A stretch of DNA of 64,000 bases from Theristus sp. LFF4_11 (GCA_030248135.1 JASANC010005293.1:28561-92560); one strand, 5' to 3'; shown: positions 22,801 to 34,711, numbered from the stretch's first letter. Translations and numbers: made by a program. The notes: generated by a model not told the origin, from the letters alone.

Positions 22801-25800
22801 AAATTATAGGGAATCAGCTGATTGGTTGGTGGTCACGTGTATGGTGCATGCATGTTTTCTGTGCAGAACGATAGACTCCGACAGACGATGTGACCACCAT
22901 CACGTGACAGAACACTACATCACGTGACCACCAGCCAATCAGCTGATTGCCTATAATTTAGAGTTCGGCTGTATGAACTATGGCCAACAAGTAAAGTCAT
23001 GCATATAAGGTCTCCTTATATAAATTTGGAAATTTTTTGGTTTCCCGCCGTGTGACACGTCGCCCACTTTTGAGTGGGGGTCTTATAAGTGAGAGGAACC
23101 TATACGAGAGAGAACGCCACCCACAACACCAATAACGAAACCGACCAGACTCCAACTCCGGTATGCCCATGATCGTCGGTCTCGTTTCCGGGTGGAACGA
23201 CACAATCCACACGAGTCGTACGGCAGACTCGAGTTCGCGCTCGTTCGCCGGCTGCTCGATCACCCGCTGGCAGATCGGCAACAGACCGTGCTGCGCCATG
23301 CGAAGTTTGTTCGCGTCCAACTGCGCGACGTGAGCGAGGGCGTCCAGGATTTCGTGCACGGTGAAACCTTGCGCTCTGCAACCAGATATTATAATTGTAT
23401 CAGTGGATTTACTACACACGCTAATGAAATTTAACCGTATAACGCCGGTCAGTGGCTTATAAACATCAGATAAAACGGTGGATGTTTTCAGTGAACACTT
23501 CTCAACATTTGCCTTATTCACAGGAAAATGCGTGCGCCAGTGCAAACGCGCAAATCAACCACACAGAAATTCGTAATGAAAAAAAAATCGATCCGCGTAT
23601 AATCGCAGACGGTCCTAGGAAGTAATTGTTTGCAAAAGTGATCCCAAAAGCCCTACAACCGGCACACCTCCGTGAGTTGCGACTGATGGCCGGCTCGAGT
23701 AGTTTTCGAATCAGCGTGGTGATCATCTCTTGGCTGGCCTCGATCAACTGTTGCTCGCTGTCGTCAATCACGTAGGCCAGGATGAGGCATGCCTTCACGG
23801 AAAGTATGGCCAGGTCGGACTCCATGTACCTGAGGGACGTTGTTTTCTTAAACCGGTCACTTTTTTCGCGGAATACAAAGATCGCGAAACTTTGATTTTT
23901 TTTAATTCCAAGAACGAATGGGGTATACCGGGTTTACTTGAAATAAAACAACACCCCATTTCAAGGTAAATCGTGTTTTCCTGGCAGAAACTCCGATATC
24001 GTTTTTTCTTGTATCTTATGTCCCGTTTGTATATTGTGATACGTTGCAGGTGTAAACAATACAAGGTACAAAAAATTTATACAGAAGGGATTATGTAATA
24101 TTCAAGGCGCAGCCCGGTTCTGTGAAGAAGGTTGGGGTGCCAGGAGCCTCCCAATAGGAAACCGAGTGAAGAGAGTGCCGGGTGGGTGTCACGGGCACCC
24201 ACATGTTGGCTGCAGACTTGACTAGGGGGTACAGCACGCCCCTTCTCGTCCGTGGTACTGCTCGTAAACAACTGAAAAAAAACATGAGAAAATAATAAAA
24301 CGCACGGTTGCAACGTGGCGACGCCGCCGCCGCCGCGGAACCTGCGCTTAGCCTCGTCCGGATAATTTCGTAAGCAGTTGTGCATGATGCCCGTTGCTGC
24401 TTTGCTGATGTATGAGCGAACTTCATCCTTTTTCATTGCCTGCAGTGATTGCAGTGGAGGGTTAGATCAGTAACTTTGCTCAGACACAACTCGGCGAATT
24501 CAAAATGACAGTTTCTTGTGTCATTAATTATTCGGGTTTTTTTATTTATTTTTCCGCTGCACCGACCGCCCACGGACGGAAATGAAACTCTTTGACTTTG
24601 AAGCAGCCTGACCGTGTATGTACTTATTATAATACTGTTGCAAAAATCGTACTAAAATAAACTGTCTCAGTGCAAAAAAATTAAATCCAACGAACCGCCG
24701 GAACAAAGTCCTTCCTGGCGACAATCTTGAGCATTTCCTCGACGGTGCCCATGTTGACGAGCGACTTGCACAGCGAGGCGCTCTTGTCGGAGCCGTTCCA
24801 GATGATTCGACAGACGAACCAGAAATTCTCCAGCGTTATGTTGTCCTTTTGAACGCCGTTGCCGGAATCTTTGCTGGCGCACTGTATTGAAAATTTCGAC
24901 AAAGAAACTCAATAGGATTCGTTTTCGCCATTTAAAATTCCAATATTTCTTGCCCGCTTGCTCTCCAACCTGCAGCAAATCCGGCTGCCAAAAGCTCGGC
25001 CACAGTTTCATGACGATCGGCACGAGACCGTGGCGTTCGAGTTTCTCCACCCACATCAGACTGATGTCGTGGCCGTATTTCGCAGACGTGTAACTGAAAA
25101 CAAAAGACCGAACACAGAATTCAAAAGCCGCGATGTTCCAAAGTGTCACCTACGAATGCCACACAGACATTCACAGTTTCTTTTGGTTGAACAACAGCAG
25201 AATAATCTAAGAAAACATAGCAAACCTGAACAAAAAGTCGAGCGCCGGTGTGATCGCGTCCGTGCGCGCCGAGTCAAACTTGGACAGTTCTCGCATCACC
25301 GGCTCCACTTTTGCGTAAGCGGTTTCGAATGAGAACTTGGTGTCGATCAGCTCCTTGAACACGGACGGATTGGCGGGACTGGCAGACTGCTTCCTTTGGT
25401 GATACCCGGCTGAAACAGATGAAGTTTCACTCGAATTTTTGGTGAACGGGTATAAATAAAGAAATTTGAGCTCAGTTGTAGGCAGAGTTCTTAGGCCTGG
25501 ACTAGACTCTGGACCTGCCCGGCGTTTGAAGCCAATGGTACAGCATGTTTCTCGAAACCTGTCACCTGTCACTTAAGCAAAAGAACTGAGCCTGTGAAAG
25601 AAGAAAGTGCGGGGATCGGGTTAGAAAAACGACGTACCATATTTCGCCTAAAGTTTTTTCGGTTGCCGACCAAACCCGATTCCCGGATCTTCTTTTTTAT
25701 TGAAAGTTTCGCTGGTTCTGTATTTCGCGGTGTGTAATACCTGATTTCGAAGAGGACGCGCTTGAGGCAGCGGAACGACGGCGATTCAACAACGACGATG

Positions 25801-25882
25801 AAGACGCGTTGCTGTTGCTGTTGCTGTTGTGCTTGAAACCGTTCGTGACGTTCACGGAGTCGACGCTCGCTGCGGCGCCCAT
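19873..25882 (-). CDS. Armadillo-repeat / TIR / SAM protein (SARM1-like parts, different order)
   Basis: Fifteen exons with matching phases give about 917 residues: 25741-25882, 25226-25409, 24970-25093, 24696-24881, 24306-24439, 23668-23829, 23146-23375, 22409-22622, 22123-22288, 21950-22019, 21776-21877, 21494-21687, 20947-21166, 20676-20812, 19873-20361. It starts MGAAAS, an N-myristoylation-like sequence, followed by a Ser/Asn-rich tail. Helical repeats (ILDALAHVAQLD, RAATGALWNLYGEL) suggest an ARM solenoid. The TIR domain (about residues 500-650) has HIMISYN, WIDADRMSGSTLEAM, VVLICFSERYY and GWLGILIGTRLYF. The Glu in STLEAM aligns with the catalytic Glu of NAD-cleaving TIRs. A Lys/Gly/Asn-rich and acidic linker leads to a C-terminal SAM (RWSKADVQTWLAQ). 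SARM1 is ARM-SAM-SAM-TIR, so this is not a simple orthologue. Innate immunity or NAD+ loss is inferred from the family only. Confidence 0.9.
21339..21483. mobile_element. TA-type MITE, family CAGTCGAAC, right end clipped
   Basis: Begins CAGTCGAACACTAAATTATA after TA (21337-21338) and ends TAACTTAGAGTTCG. The last bases and the right TA of the intact copy are missing. It ends about 10 bp from the TIR gene's exon at 21494-21687, almost touching the splice donor. Confidence 0.75.
22789..22971. mobile_element. TA-type MITE, family CAGTCGAAC, intact copy
   Basis: 183 bp, near palindromic, TIR CAGTCGAACTCTAAATTATA, TA duplicated at 22787-22788 and 22972-22973. It lies in an intron of the TIR gene. 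Ends starting CAGT with TA duplication suit Tc1/mariner mobilisation. Confidence 0.85.
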
Positions 25883-28522
25883 TGTGGTCAGAGACAAAGA
25901 CAAAAAATACAGTTGCTTTGTGCTTTTATCTTGCTGCTTATAACCGCAGAATTCGGTTTTTTTAGAATATCAATTGGTGAGTTATTCTGAGGCTTTCACA
26001 TGACGCATTGACGGTTTTCATTGGTTTCTCTCCAACAACAAACGTGACAATCGCTGTGGCTGATGCATGTTTTTCGAGATGCTTTCAAATGAAGAAATTA
26101 TCTCTGCCAAGCTAAAGTGTTGACAAATACAGTCAGCATTAGCACTTTTAAAATGTGAACGCATTTCTACATATCTTGTGTTTCTACATATCTCAGACCT
26201 TTTGAAAAATTGCAACAATCATTCAGGCGAAAACGAATTATTGGCTCATGGAACCATGAGAGACAGTAAAAACACGCAAAAGTTCGACTCGACATGCTTT
26301 TCCACACACCAAAAAAGCTTTATCGGTTGGCTAACTCTCACATTTTCGTGGAACACGTCCATAAAAGTTTCATGCGCAGCTGGCAGATAATCAATTCATT
26401 AACTCGAGTGTTCTGCTCAGTACATGCGCACAAAAAACACACAAGCACACGCACGCACGTGCGTGTTAAAAACAACGGACAGCAAAAGCGGGTGGCAATT
26501 GGATAATTAGACATGAAGTGTTTATGGAATTAGTTGCCGATGCGCATGTTTGGCACGATTTGGGTGCCTATTACCCTTGCATGTGTCCGTAATTGCAATG
26601 TGCACACCAAAAGTAGTGCTCTACACAACATGCGCACCAAGCAATCAATCACCCTTGCCGTAAATGTTCGAAAAAATTTCCGTTGGATGAAAAACAGCAG
26701 GGTATATCATCGTCCATACATGAAGGAGTGCAGGTCATGGTTTAGTGGTTGCCTAGCAGATTTTTTTTAAAATCCATGCGTATACGCGTTCTTTACCGCT
26801 TTTGAATTTCGGATTTCAATTTTCCTGATTGAATGGATCATATCATATGTTCCATATGACTTTGGTTGAATTTTAGTGTGTGTGCAACTATAAAATCAAT
26901 ACTTTTCACATCAAAATGTATGCATAAATGAGACCGGACTCCAGAGGCCCATTCATTGTCTGTAATCCAATAGATGGGACTAGTTAAACTCGATTGTCGC
27001 TTGCGCATCGACGAACTACAAACATAACATTTGCATCCAAAAACGTCACACATACCAACCATTGCCATGCCATGGCATTTCACATCGTTTTATATGATGA
27101 CATGCATTATGAAAATATGAAGTTAGAAACAAATCCGATATTTAGGTAGGTATTTGAATGCGCGCCTTGCAGTTGCTCGCTACATTGTACGGTTCATGTG
27201 ATACTAGACTAGAAAGTTCACAAAATTGGTGTCGAATTCGTTTTAGTGGCTTAGAAGTGGAACGTGCGGGAAACTCCATATTATTCGCATATAACTAACC
27301 TTACGTACACGTTCACCTTTCAGAATCGACGATGCTTGTATTCTTGCAAGCGCCGTCAGGTTTGGCGCTAAGTGCAATACCTGCTTTCATCTGTGTTTGT
27401 CTGTCTTGTATGCAAATGTTCATTGACGTATCCAAACAACCAAAATCAAGACAGGAAGTGACGATTTTAGCATGCTCTTTGCTTTCATCGTGCATACACT
27501 GCAGGGAGCGGCAGTACAAATGGGACACACACAGGCGCAACGACAGAGTCCATGGTGGTTTATTTCTTCAGACAGTATTTCCAGTGAAATTGCCAGCTGT
27601 GTGGCAATACATGTGCGTCTGCTGTGTGCGCACTTTTTTAAAAAAGCAAACCAATTAGTCTAATCGACACTCAGCGATTCGGTTTTGTCATGATGGCTAT
27701 GCAAACAGAAGTAGTGTGATCTTGACATGGAATTCGACAAGTCAGTTGCTGAAATTACATAAAGATACAGTATGTCTGTTATGCCCTTTGCGGGAAAACA
27801 TTTAGCAAGTTTTCACGCCATGTATACGACTGGGATTGAAAATGTATGTATGCATCAACGGTTTAAAATTTTGTTTTCGAATTAAAAAACACTTTTCAGA
27901 TACGTACATAACTTGTGGTTTGTTGACGTTGATACAGCAGAATAACAACTTGACCACGTTTAGTAAGTTCGCTTTATGAACCACAGTTTCATGAATCATA
28001 AGAAGATTGGCATGGCACACAAAGTGATCAAAATGTTTACGGCATCATGGTTTCCACAGTGACCAGTGAGTTTTATGCAATTTTTTGCATTCATATTCAT
28101 GAAGGGAACCGTTCATAAAGCAACGCTGCTGAAAAAGAAATCGTTAAGAGCAAAGTATATGGTAATTACCATGCGCAAGTGTGACTTTTTCATTTCCTTT
28201 CTCTGACAACAACAATGCTTCGACCATGTTGCTGTCAGTACGTCAAGAATAATAAAAGCTGGCATGTTCGGGCGTTTATAGAACCGGAAATTCGACCAAC
28301 AGGATTCGGCCTGCTGAAACGGCTGGAAACGTGTTTCAATCTTGATTTCGTTCATGACAAAAAACCGAGAGCAAAATATTGCACTTGGACATAACGTGCA
28401 GCTGTGAAACAAAAAGAATGAAGGGCAGGTTTCGAAACTTTTTATTGTATCTTTACATTTTAACACCGCTTGCAAATAAGAGTGGGGGGGGGGGGTCTAG
28501 CGCAACATGGAAAAGTTTTTAA
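25883..28522. other. Intergenic stretch, no gene seen
   Basis: No conserved coding motif on either strand. It is the upstream region of the minus-strand TIR gene, so that gene's promoter probably lies near 25.9-26.2 kb, but I see no diagnostic core element. A poly-G run lies near 28483. Confidence 0.5.
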
Positions 28523-29052
28523 ACCAAGGGTGCAGGGACATTCTACTAATCAAGGCGCTTCAGGTTTACCCCTGAGTACCCCCTGATTATGCCTATAAAG
28601 GTCGTTTTTAGGGTGCGGAAGTTAAAAAAACCCTCGATTTTAGTGTACCTGATTTAGAGCAAAGTGTACCTTTTTAGCCCTACCGTATCTCGTTGTTGCA
28701 CAGTTTCTGGAACCTCACACAGTATTCACGTGAAAGATCTTGCGGAGTTCTTTAAGGCCCTGTATCAATGAGCCCTTGCAAGGGGGGTCCCTGAGGCGCT
28801 ACGACGCTAGTTAAAATTACTTTTTTTTAAAAAATTACGTCATTTTTTTAAAACATTTTTTTGAGCTCATAAACACAAATTTTTGATTTTTGATACGGTA
28901 GGGCTAAAAAGGTACACTTTGCGAAAAATCGCAAAAAATCGAGGGTTTTTAACTTCCGCACCCTAAAAACGACCTTTATAGGCATAATCAGGGAATACTC
29001 AGGGGGTAAACCTGAAGCGCCTTGATTAGTAGAATGTCCCTGCACCCTTGGT
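28523..29052. mobile_element. TTAA-flanked MITE
   Basis: Terminal inverted repeats of about 190 bp beginning ACCAAGGGTGCAGGGACATT, with TTAA at 28519-28522 and 29053-29056. Internal words GGTCGTTTTTAGGGTGCGGA and CGGTAGGGCTAAAAAGGTAC mirror each other. The core has no coding capacity. The TTAA duplication suggests a piggyBac-type source transposase. Confidence 0.85.
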
Positions 29053-30321
29053 TTAAAACGGTGTTTTTAAAACGTCATCACGAAAGCACAATTATCGCAC
29101 GAAATAGCTGAAGGCCCATTCATGCTCTGGCGCGCGCTGAAGCAGTACGTGAAGCTGCCTGTTTTTTGATTCATGAACGTGAAGCGAAGTGACGCTGGCT
29201 AGCACTTCATGCTCCATGAACGGTGCTAAAATGATCCACGATTGGCATCCTCCAGAGACCTAATGTACACCTTGGTGTCGTTAACAATCAACCGTCAAAA
29301 TGGCAAAATGAAGCGAACAACAGCATTGAAACTTTCGGAACAATGGATTCGACAATAATAGTCCAACACACGTGCAGGAAAGTAAACATGCATATTGCGC
29401 GAGTTAAAAAAAGCCGTGTGTGTTTTTTTCGAACTCTTTTCATCAACTCGAGAGAGCTTTTTTGTTCTGGTTAGTGGACTGGAGTTGTTCAAGCTCAAAA
29501 GCAGGAAGCTTTTGGTTTCATGCGTGCATAAAAACAATGGCATGAGGCGGGTGCGTTTGCTTGTGCACACATACTCTACACCTGATCACATGGCGAGCAT
29601 GCACATTAAAGCAGCCTCTTTATAGCTTAGCAACCACATTAGCATTGGACACACGCTTGTCTCTACTGCAATCCAGCGTGTGTTCGAAATCCGCTCTCAT
29701 ACTCTCCGATGCGTGAAAGCTTGATTTTTTTCTGTTGTGGCTTTTGTTTGACAAAAAAGTTCTATGCTTTTGCTTTCTTTGCAGTTATATTGCATAACTG
29801 CTATGCGAACACTTTGACGAACACAAACAATCATGAAGTTACGTTTGTGTAGAGGTAACTGTGTACATGAGATGTATTTTTGGTGCACGTGACACGTGTA
29901 CGTTTGCTTGGACAGTGGAAACTGTGGTCGATTTATTACTGTTTTTGATTTAGCATGTGCAAGTACATGTATACCAGAGTAAATCGGGGATACTAAAAAG
30001 GCTACTAAAAAGCGATATGTTGCAGCATGTGAAAGCGATTTTAGTAGCCATTTTAGTAGCCCCGTTTTTTTCAGGACGCAAATACGAAACTCAGGCGACA
30101 CCAAGAAAACCTCCTATATATGCCCAATGCTCGTGTTAATTAGCACACAAACTGGCACCAGCTCTGCTGTCAATAAATTTTGATCGTCAAAAAAGTTGTT
30201 TATACAACCCTAATCAACGGAGCTTTATGACGTAATTCAATGATCGAATTGGCGCGTATACAACGTAAAATTTGAATCAGCACAACACAGAACTAGTCTA
30301 ATGCGCATTGTGATCCAATGT
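29053..30321. other. Intergenic stretch, no gene seen
   Basis: AT-rich sequence downstream of the minus-strand oxidase stop codon at 30322. Short open frames lack any family signature. Confidence 0.5.
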
Positions 30322-33300
30322 TCAAATGGCACATTTCAGCATGACACGCCGTCGTGTGATCTCAGTCAATGTCGTGCAACCGGTCAGTTGCATCGTACGC
30401 TGTAGTTCATTTGTCAGCATGCGCAGCATGGACGAGACACCTTCGCTGCCCTGCACGCACAGAGATCTGTGTGCTTTGATTGTGAGAGAATTTTGCGAAA
30501 TACAGTCAAACAAGATTCATCAGATAGTTTAGGGGTGATTTCTTTCTTGCGGCTCATTGGTCATTGGTCCGATTGTTGTCACGATGAAAACATCAAAAAC
30601 GAACTTACAGGCATACAGTAAGTGCTTGTACTTCTGTCAGTGTCAGTTATGTTAGAGCAGCTAAACTCGCTGTTCAGACCGCCAAACAAACTGTTCAGCT
30701 TCCGCTAATCCTTGATTTATTTTCTTCTCTTTTTCATGATGACACAAATTGATCTTTCCCGCCGCACACCAACCAATCAATCAGCGAATTTCAATGAAAC
30801 GTACATCGGCTGCCAACGCCCACGCAGTTGGTTTGCCGACGAGCACCTCTTTGGCACCAATTGCCACCGCTTTGAACACGTCACCGCCAGTCCGGACGCC
30901 ACTGTCAATGTAGACGTCACATCGGTCAGCGACCACGTCCATCACTTCCGGCAGTTGGCTGATCTGAATGTCATCAAAACTGATGACGATTTCAAAATGG
31001 CTTGCCTACCGTATAATCTGCTGGTATCGTTTAGAAAAAACGGTTGGTTCGCGAGAAAATTATTGTTGAACTAGGTACAATAAGAACAAATCAAAATTCG
31101 TGCAATGCTGAAAAACAACCGTTGCCGGTGCACAGTCCAGTTGCCTGCCGCCATGATTCGAGACGTACACGGCCGAGGCGCCGTGGTTGACCGCGTTGTT
31201 TGCTTCTTCGCCTGCCAAAAAAACCGACAAAACTAACCGAAGAAGCGCACAAACGGTCGCCAAAAACATTTTCTGTTTCTTCATTCTCCGGTCAACAAAG
31301 ACATAAAAACTGTGTAGTAAAACCACCGACTGTTCAACAAAAAAGGCACACGCTAGCAACCAAGATCAAATCAGATCAATTTTTTGCCAGTTATGCCTTC
31401 GAAATTCGCTCAATAATGCACGAATCATAAATGAAACTGATTTTAAACATCGTGACATTCAATTTCTACGCTCTCCATGACATTCATAACGAGAATCCAA
31501 ATCGCTCATAAGCAAACCAACCGGTCAGCACTCCCTTTGCCACGACCGGCAACGCCGTGTATCTGCAGACGTCGTCGAAGTCTCTCCAGGTCGATCGAAG
31601 ATCAGCATCGAACAAACTCTTCCGCAATTCGTCGGCATTCAGCGAGCGACCGGCGGCGTTTGCCAGATTCGCTGGCATACTAAAATTTTCAGTTGTTCTT
31701 GTTCAGTTGTTTTCAGTTTACTGCGAACACACTTAGAGCCAACTTTTTGTGATACAGCGTCAGTGCTGTAATCTAGTGCACTCTGATTGTAACACAAACA
31801 CAGCAATGTTGCATGCACCGTCAAACACATGTACCGTATTACCCCCATTAACCCCCCCCCCACCATTAATCCCCCCCCACCAATAAACCCCAATGGGGGT
31901 TAATTGGAAACCTGTTTGAAACACATACCCAGCGAATTCAGTGGCTGAATGCAGTGACATTGGTGAAATTGTGCCACCAAAGGCCCCAAAGGGATACTTC
32001 AGACTAAGACTTTATGTAGTGCCGTTACAGAAAGGAAAAAGAAACCAACGGCATGGGCTGCATTCGCGGCGTCTCGCGTCCGCGTTTGTATCCGTGCGGC
32101 GCCAGATTGACGGTGTAAACGAGCGCACTGCATCCGGTGTCAGAACATACGTATGTACATGCAGACATACACTTGTACAGTGTACGTATGACCCATGTAC
32201 ATGCGTGTGTACATGCAGACATACACTTGTACAGTGTACGTATGACCCATGTACATGCGTGTGTACATACAGACATACGCTTGTACAGTGTACACAGGTA
32301 TGACTGATGTAAATACGTGTGTACATACAGACATACGCTTGTACAGTGTACGTGTGACTGATTTACATACATGTGTACATACAGACATACGCGTGTATAG
32401 TGTACGTACATGTATGACTGAAGTATGTGCATACGTATGTACATATGTACACTGTACATGTGTATGTATGACCGTACATGCTTATGTTCTGACACCGGCG
32501 CGCTCAGTGGCCTTCACCAATTCGAAGGTCATCTCCCGTCTGCTCAACATAGCCAACATCAACCAAAGCGGGCAACCAGTTTGACTGAGTTCCTCCACTG
32601 CAACGCTTGACCAAGCACTCGTCACCAGCAGACAGTTGGCGCGCGCGCATGCTGGAAACATTGACAATTGCGTGTTTTTTTATTTTTTCAAAAAAAGTAA
32701 AAAAGAATTGGTTGACTAGCCTCAAAATATATTCAGCAATATTTGAAGCTGGAGAAATCAGTCAATTAATAGCAGATTAATAGACAAAATTAACGGCCAA
32801 AAATCTTAATGAACTGTTTGGTTACTCAAAAAGTTGTTACTCATCACATGTCACAGCACGCCATACCGACCATTTTCATAGCTCATCACACGGATTTTTT
32901 CAGCGTGGGTGTAATCAGTAAGAAAGTGCAGAGGAATAGCAGTTAAGTTAAAAGTTAACTCAAGAATTTGTTGAATGTTTGCGTGTCAGTCTCAACCTTG
33001 CGCAACTGCCAATTCGCCGTGCGGATGCACGCAGTGCATAAAGCCCATTGGTGCCACCCCAATCGGACTGTCCAACTGCAATCTGTAAATGAAAGAAAAG
33101 AGGTGAACCATGGCAATAATTCATGGCATGCAATGTGGCACGAATGACTATTATTCCTTTTCCTTCGTTTGTTCAGATTGAAACACGTTATACGGAAGCA
33201 ATAGAAAAATTTTCTTCGGCGAAATATTGAACAGACCTGTCTGACAGCAGGCGAGTGCTTGTGCTTACTGTCGATATGCCCTGGCAGAGAACGGATGGGC

Positions 33301-33528
33301 GCAGAAACAATCTCAAAAGGAGATGCTTTTTTCTGTTTTTTCTGTCGAAACAACCAACAAAGAATAACGCGTGGTTTGTTCTGTAAAAACTTATTCTTCA
33401 TCACTTTACCGTCGAAACGCTGCTTCATTTTCCACCGTCGTGTGTCCATTTTCACTAAACGCATTGACGTACGGGTCTATGGACGCTTTGGTCATTTCAA
33501 AATAGTCGTAGACGCAGTTGGCTTTCAT
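30322..33528 (-). CDS. FMN-dependent 2-hydroxyacid oxidase family protein, diverged active site
   Basis: Nine exons, all in phase, give 359 residues, the usual length for HAO/glycolate oxidase: 33410-33528, 33237-33332, 32997-33082, 32496-32651, 32050-32134, 31522-31679, 31120-31211, 30805-30963, 30322-30450. Conserved signatures in order: VYDYF, SPIGVAPMGFMH, VTSAWSSVAVEEL, LPVVAKG (active-site Lys), VSNHGGRQLD (catalytic His and Arg), DSGVRTGGDVFKAVAIGAKE and VGKP (FMN phosphate site). Changes: the QLYIY motif carrying a catalytic Tyr reads MLAML, and TVDTP reads TVNLAP. The C-terminus is KCAI, not a clear peroxisomal SKL-type signal. Exons 4 and 5 are separated by a CCGG-flanked inverted-repeat element with no GT-AG solution. 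It could be a non-catalytic paralogue, or inactivated by that insertion. Confidence 0.88.
31834..31995 (-). mobile_element. TA-flanked MITE, family CCGTATTACC, truncated copy
   Basis: Starts CCGTATTACCCCC after TA (31832-31833) and runs through the family core in reverse orientation (CAGCGAATTCAGTGGCTGAA), then stops abruptly at about 31995 without the second terminus. It lies in the oxidase intron between exons 5 and 6. Confidence 0.75.
32138..32494. mobile_element. 357-bp inverted-repeat element flanked by CCGG inside the oxidase reading frame
   Basis: Termini TGTCAGAACATA and TATGTTCTGACA are inverted repeats. CCGG flanks both sides (32134-32137 and 32495-32498). The interior is a roughly 57-bp imperfect minisatellite of GTACA/CATAC words (TTGTACAGTGTAC near 32172, 32229, 32282, 32339). 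Removing exactly 361 nt (element plus one CCGG) restores a perfect, homologous oxidase frame (TERA-G-CSALVYTV). No frame-keeping GT-AG pair exists: the only nearby donor (GTGTCAG on the minus strand) would pair with a 3' end reading CACCG. Confidence 0.85.
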
Positions 33529-34197
33529 GCTTTTTAATAAAAAACAGTTCTTTTTGTGGCACTTGTAATGTATGCACGGACTATGGATTCTCACATTGCA
33601 AAACTCTGCAAAAAAACATGCTCTATAAACCTCGTATTCTCAACCAACTGTTTCTGTATACATAACTGTCAAAATATTCGAAACTGTTTTCCACATACTC
33701 GAAAAACTGAAAACTTGCAGTTTTTGATTGCAGTGTGTAGTGGTTCAATCGTAAATATTTTATTGTTTTTCAACTCTTGTCTTACTTACGATAACGTTAT
33801 GTGCAGGCTGTGCCGGTTCGTTTCTGAACTTTGTTATGTCGAGCCAAGCTGAGATTCCACAAAAAAAACTTTTTTCTAACGCGTAAACAGAAGATAGACG
33901 AATTTCTGGATTGAAATTGAATTTATCGACTAATTTCGTTTCGGGTGTTCTTTTCCCTGCGTCTTCATGCATGGGTGGGGTGTTCGCATATGTTTTGTGA
34001 CTTCTTTCCGAAAAGTTCTAAAAAGGATATAGGCCAGGCTATTGCTGGTCTGGGCTGGGCTACTCCTGGGCTATTCTCGCGCTATTGCGAAACGATTTTT
34101 ATATGTATCAGCCCTTGTTATTTGAACTTGGAACTAGAATAGCCCACGACTAGCACGCACTGGAGAAAATAGCCCGGCAGCAGCCCGTGAATCATAG

Positions 34198-34260
34198 TTG
34201 TTCCAGAGCCGATGGGTTGGGGGGGGGGGGCGATATAGATAGCTGGAGCAAATTTTCCAG
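34198..34260 (+). repeat. Dispersed repeat, copy 2, interrupted by a MITE
   Basis: Starts GTTGTTCCAGAGC and carries a G run, CGATATAGATAGCTGGAG and AAATTTTCCAGA. It continues after the MITE as GATAGATAGCTGG (34714 onward). The copy at 225-310 has the same sequence without the MITE, confirming a TA target. Confidence 0.7.
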
Positions 34261-34263
34261 ATA

Positions 34264-34711
34264 CCGTATTACCCCCAAATAAACCCCCATGGGGGATTAA
34301 TACGTCAGCGACTTTTAGGGGTGGGGTTTATTGGGGGGGTTATTGGTGGGGGGGAGGGGTTTATTTACAAAAAATTCTAGGGGTGGGGGTTTGTTGAAAA
34401 ATGGCAAAAATACATTGCATGGCAGGCAAGAACGTCGCAGAAACTTCTACTCTACATAGAAATTTCCTTTTATAACAGCCTTTTGTAATGAAATTACCAT
34501 TAACTCACCCATTTGGGGCCTTTGGTAGCACAATTTCATCATTTTCACTGCAACCAGCCACTGAATTCGCTGGGTATGTGTTTCAAACAGGTCTCCCATA
34601 ATCCCCCATGGGGGATTATTTGTGGGGGGATTATTCGGAAACTGGTCGGGGGTGGGGGTTTATTGGTGGGGGGGATTAATGGTGGGGGGGGGGTTAATGG
34701 GGGTAATACGG
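34264..34711 (+). mobile_element. TA-flanked MITE, family CCGTATTACC, copy 3
   Basis: 448 bp with CCGTATTACC/GGTAATACGG ends, TA at 34262-34263 and 34712-34713, and the same core as 11685-12138. The empty site in the related repeat at 225-310 supports a TA duplication. Confidence 0.85.

Noticed and set aside
24077..24290. Possible extra exon of the TIR gene (VLYPLVKSAANMWVP frame)
   Set aside because: The exons on either side (24306-24439 and 23668-23829) already join in phase. This segment has an acceptor-like T-run but no conserved match or clear donor.
32012..32495. Repetitive open frame rich in CMYTRMYMGHTYTVQ-like units on the minus strand
   Set aside because: It is the minisatellite interior of the CCGG-flanked element, read through in several frames; it is not a repeat protein.
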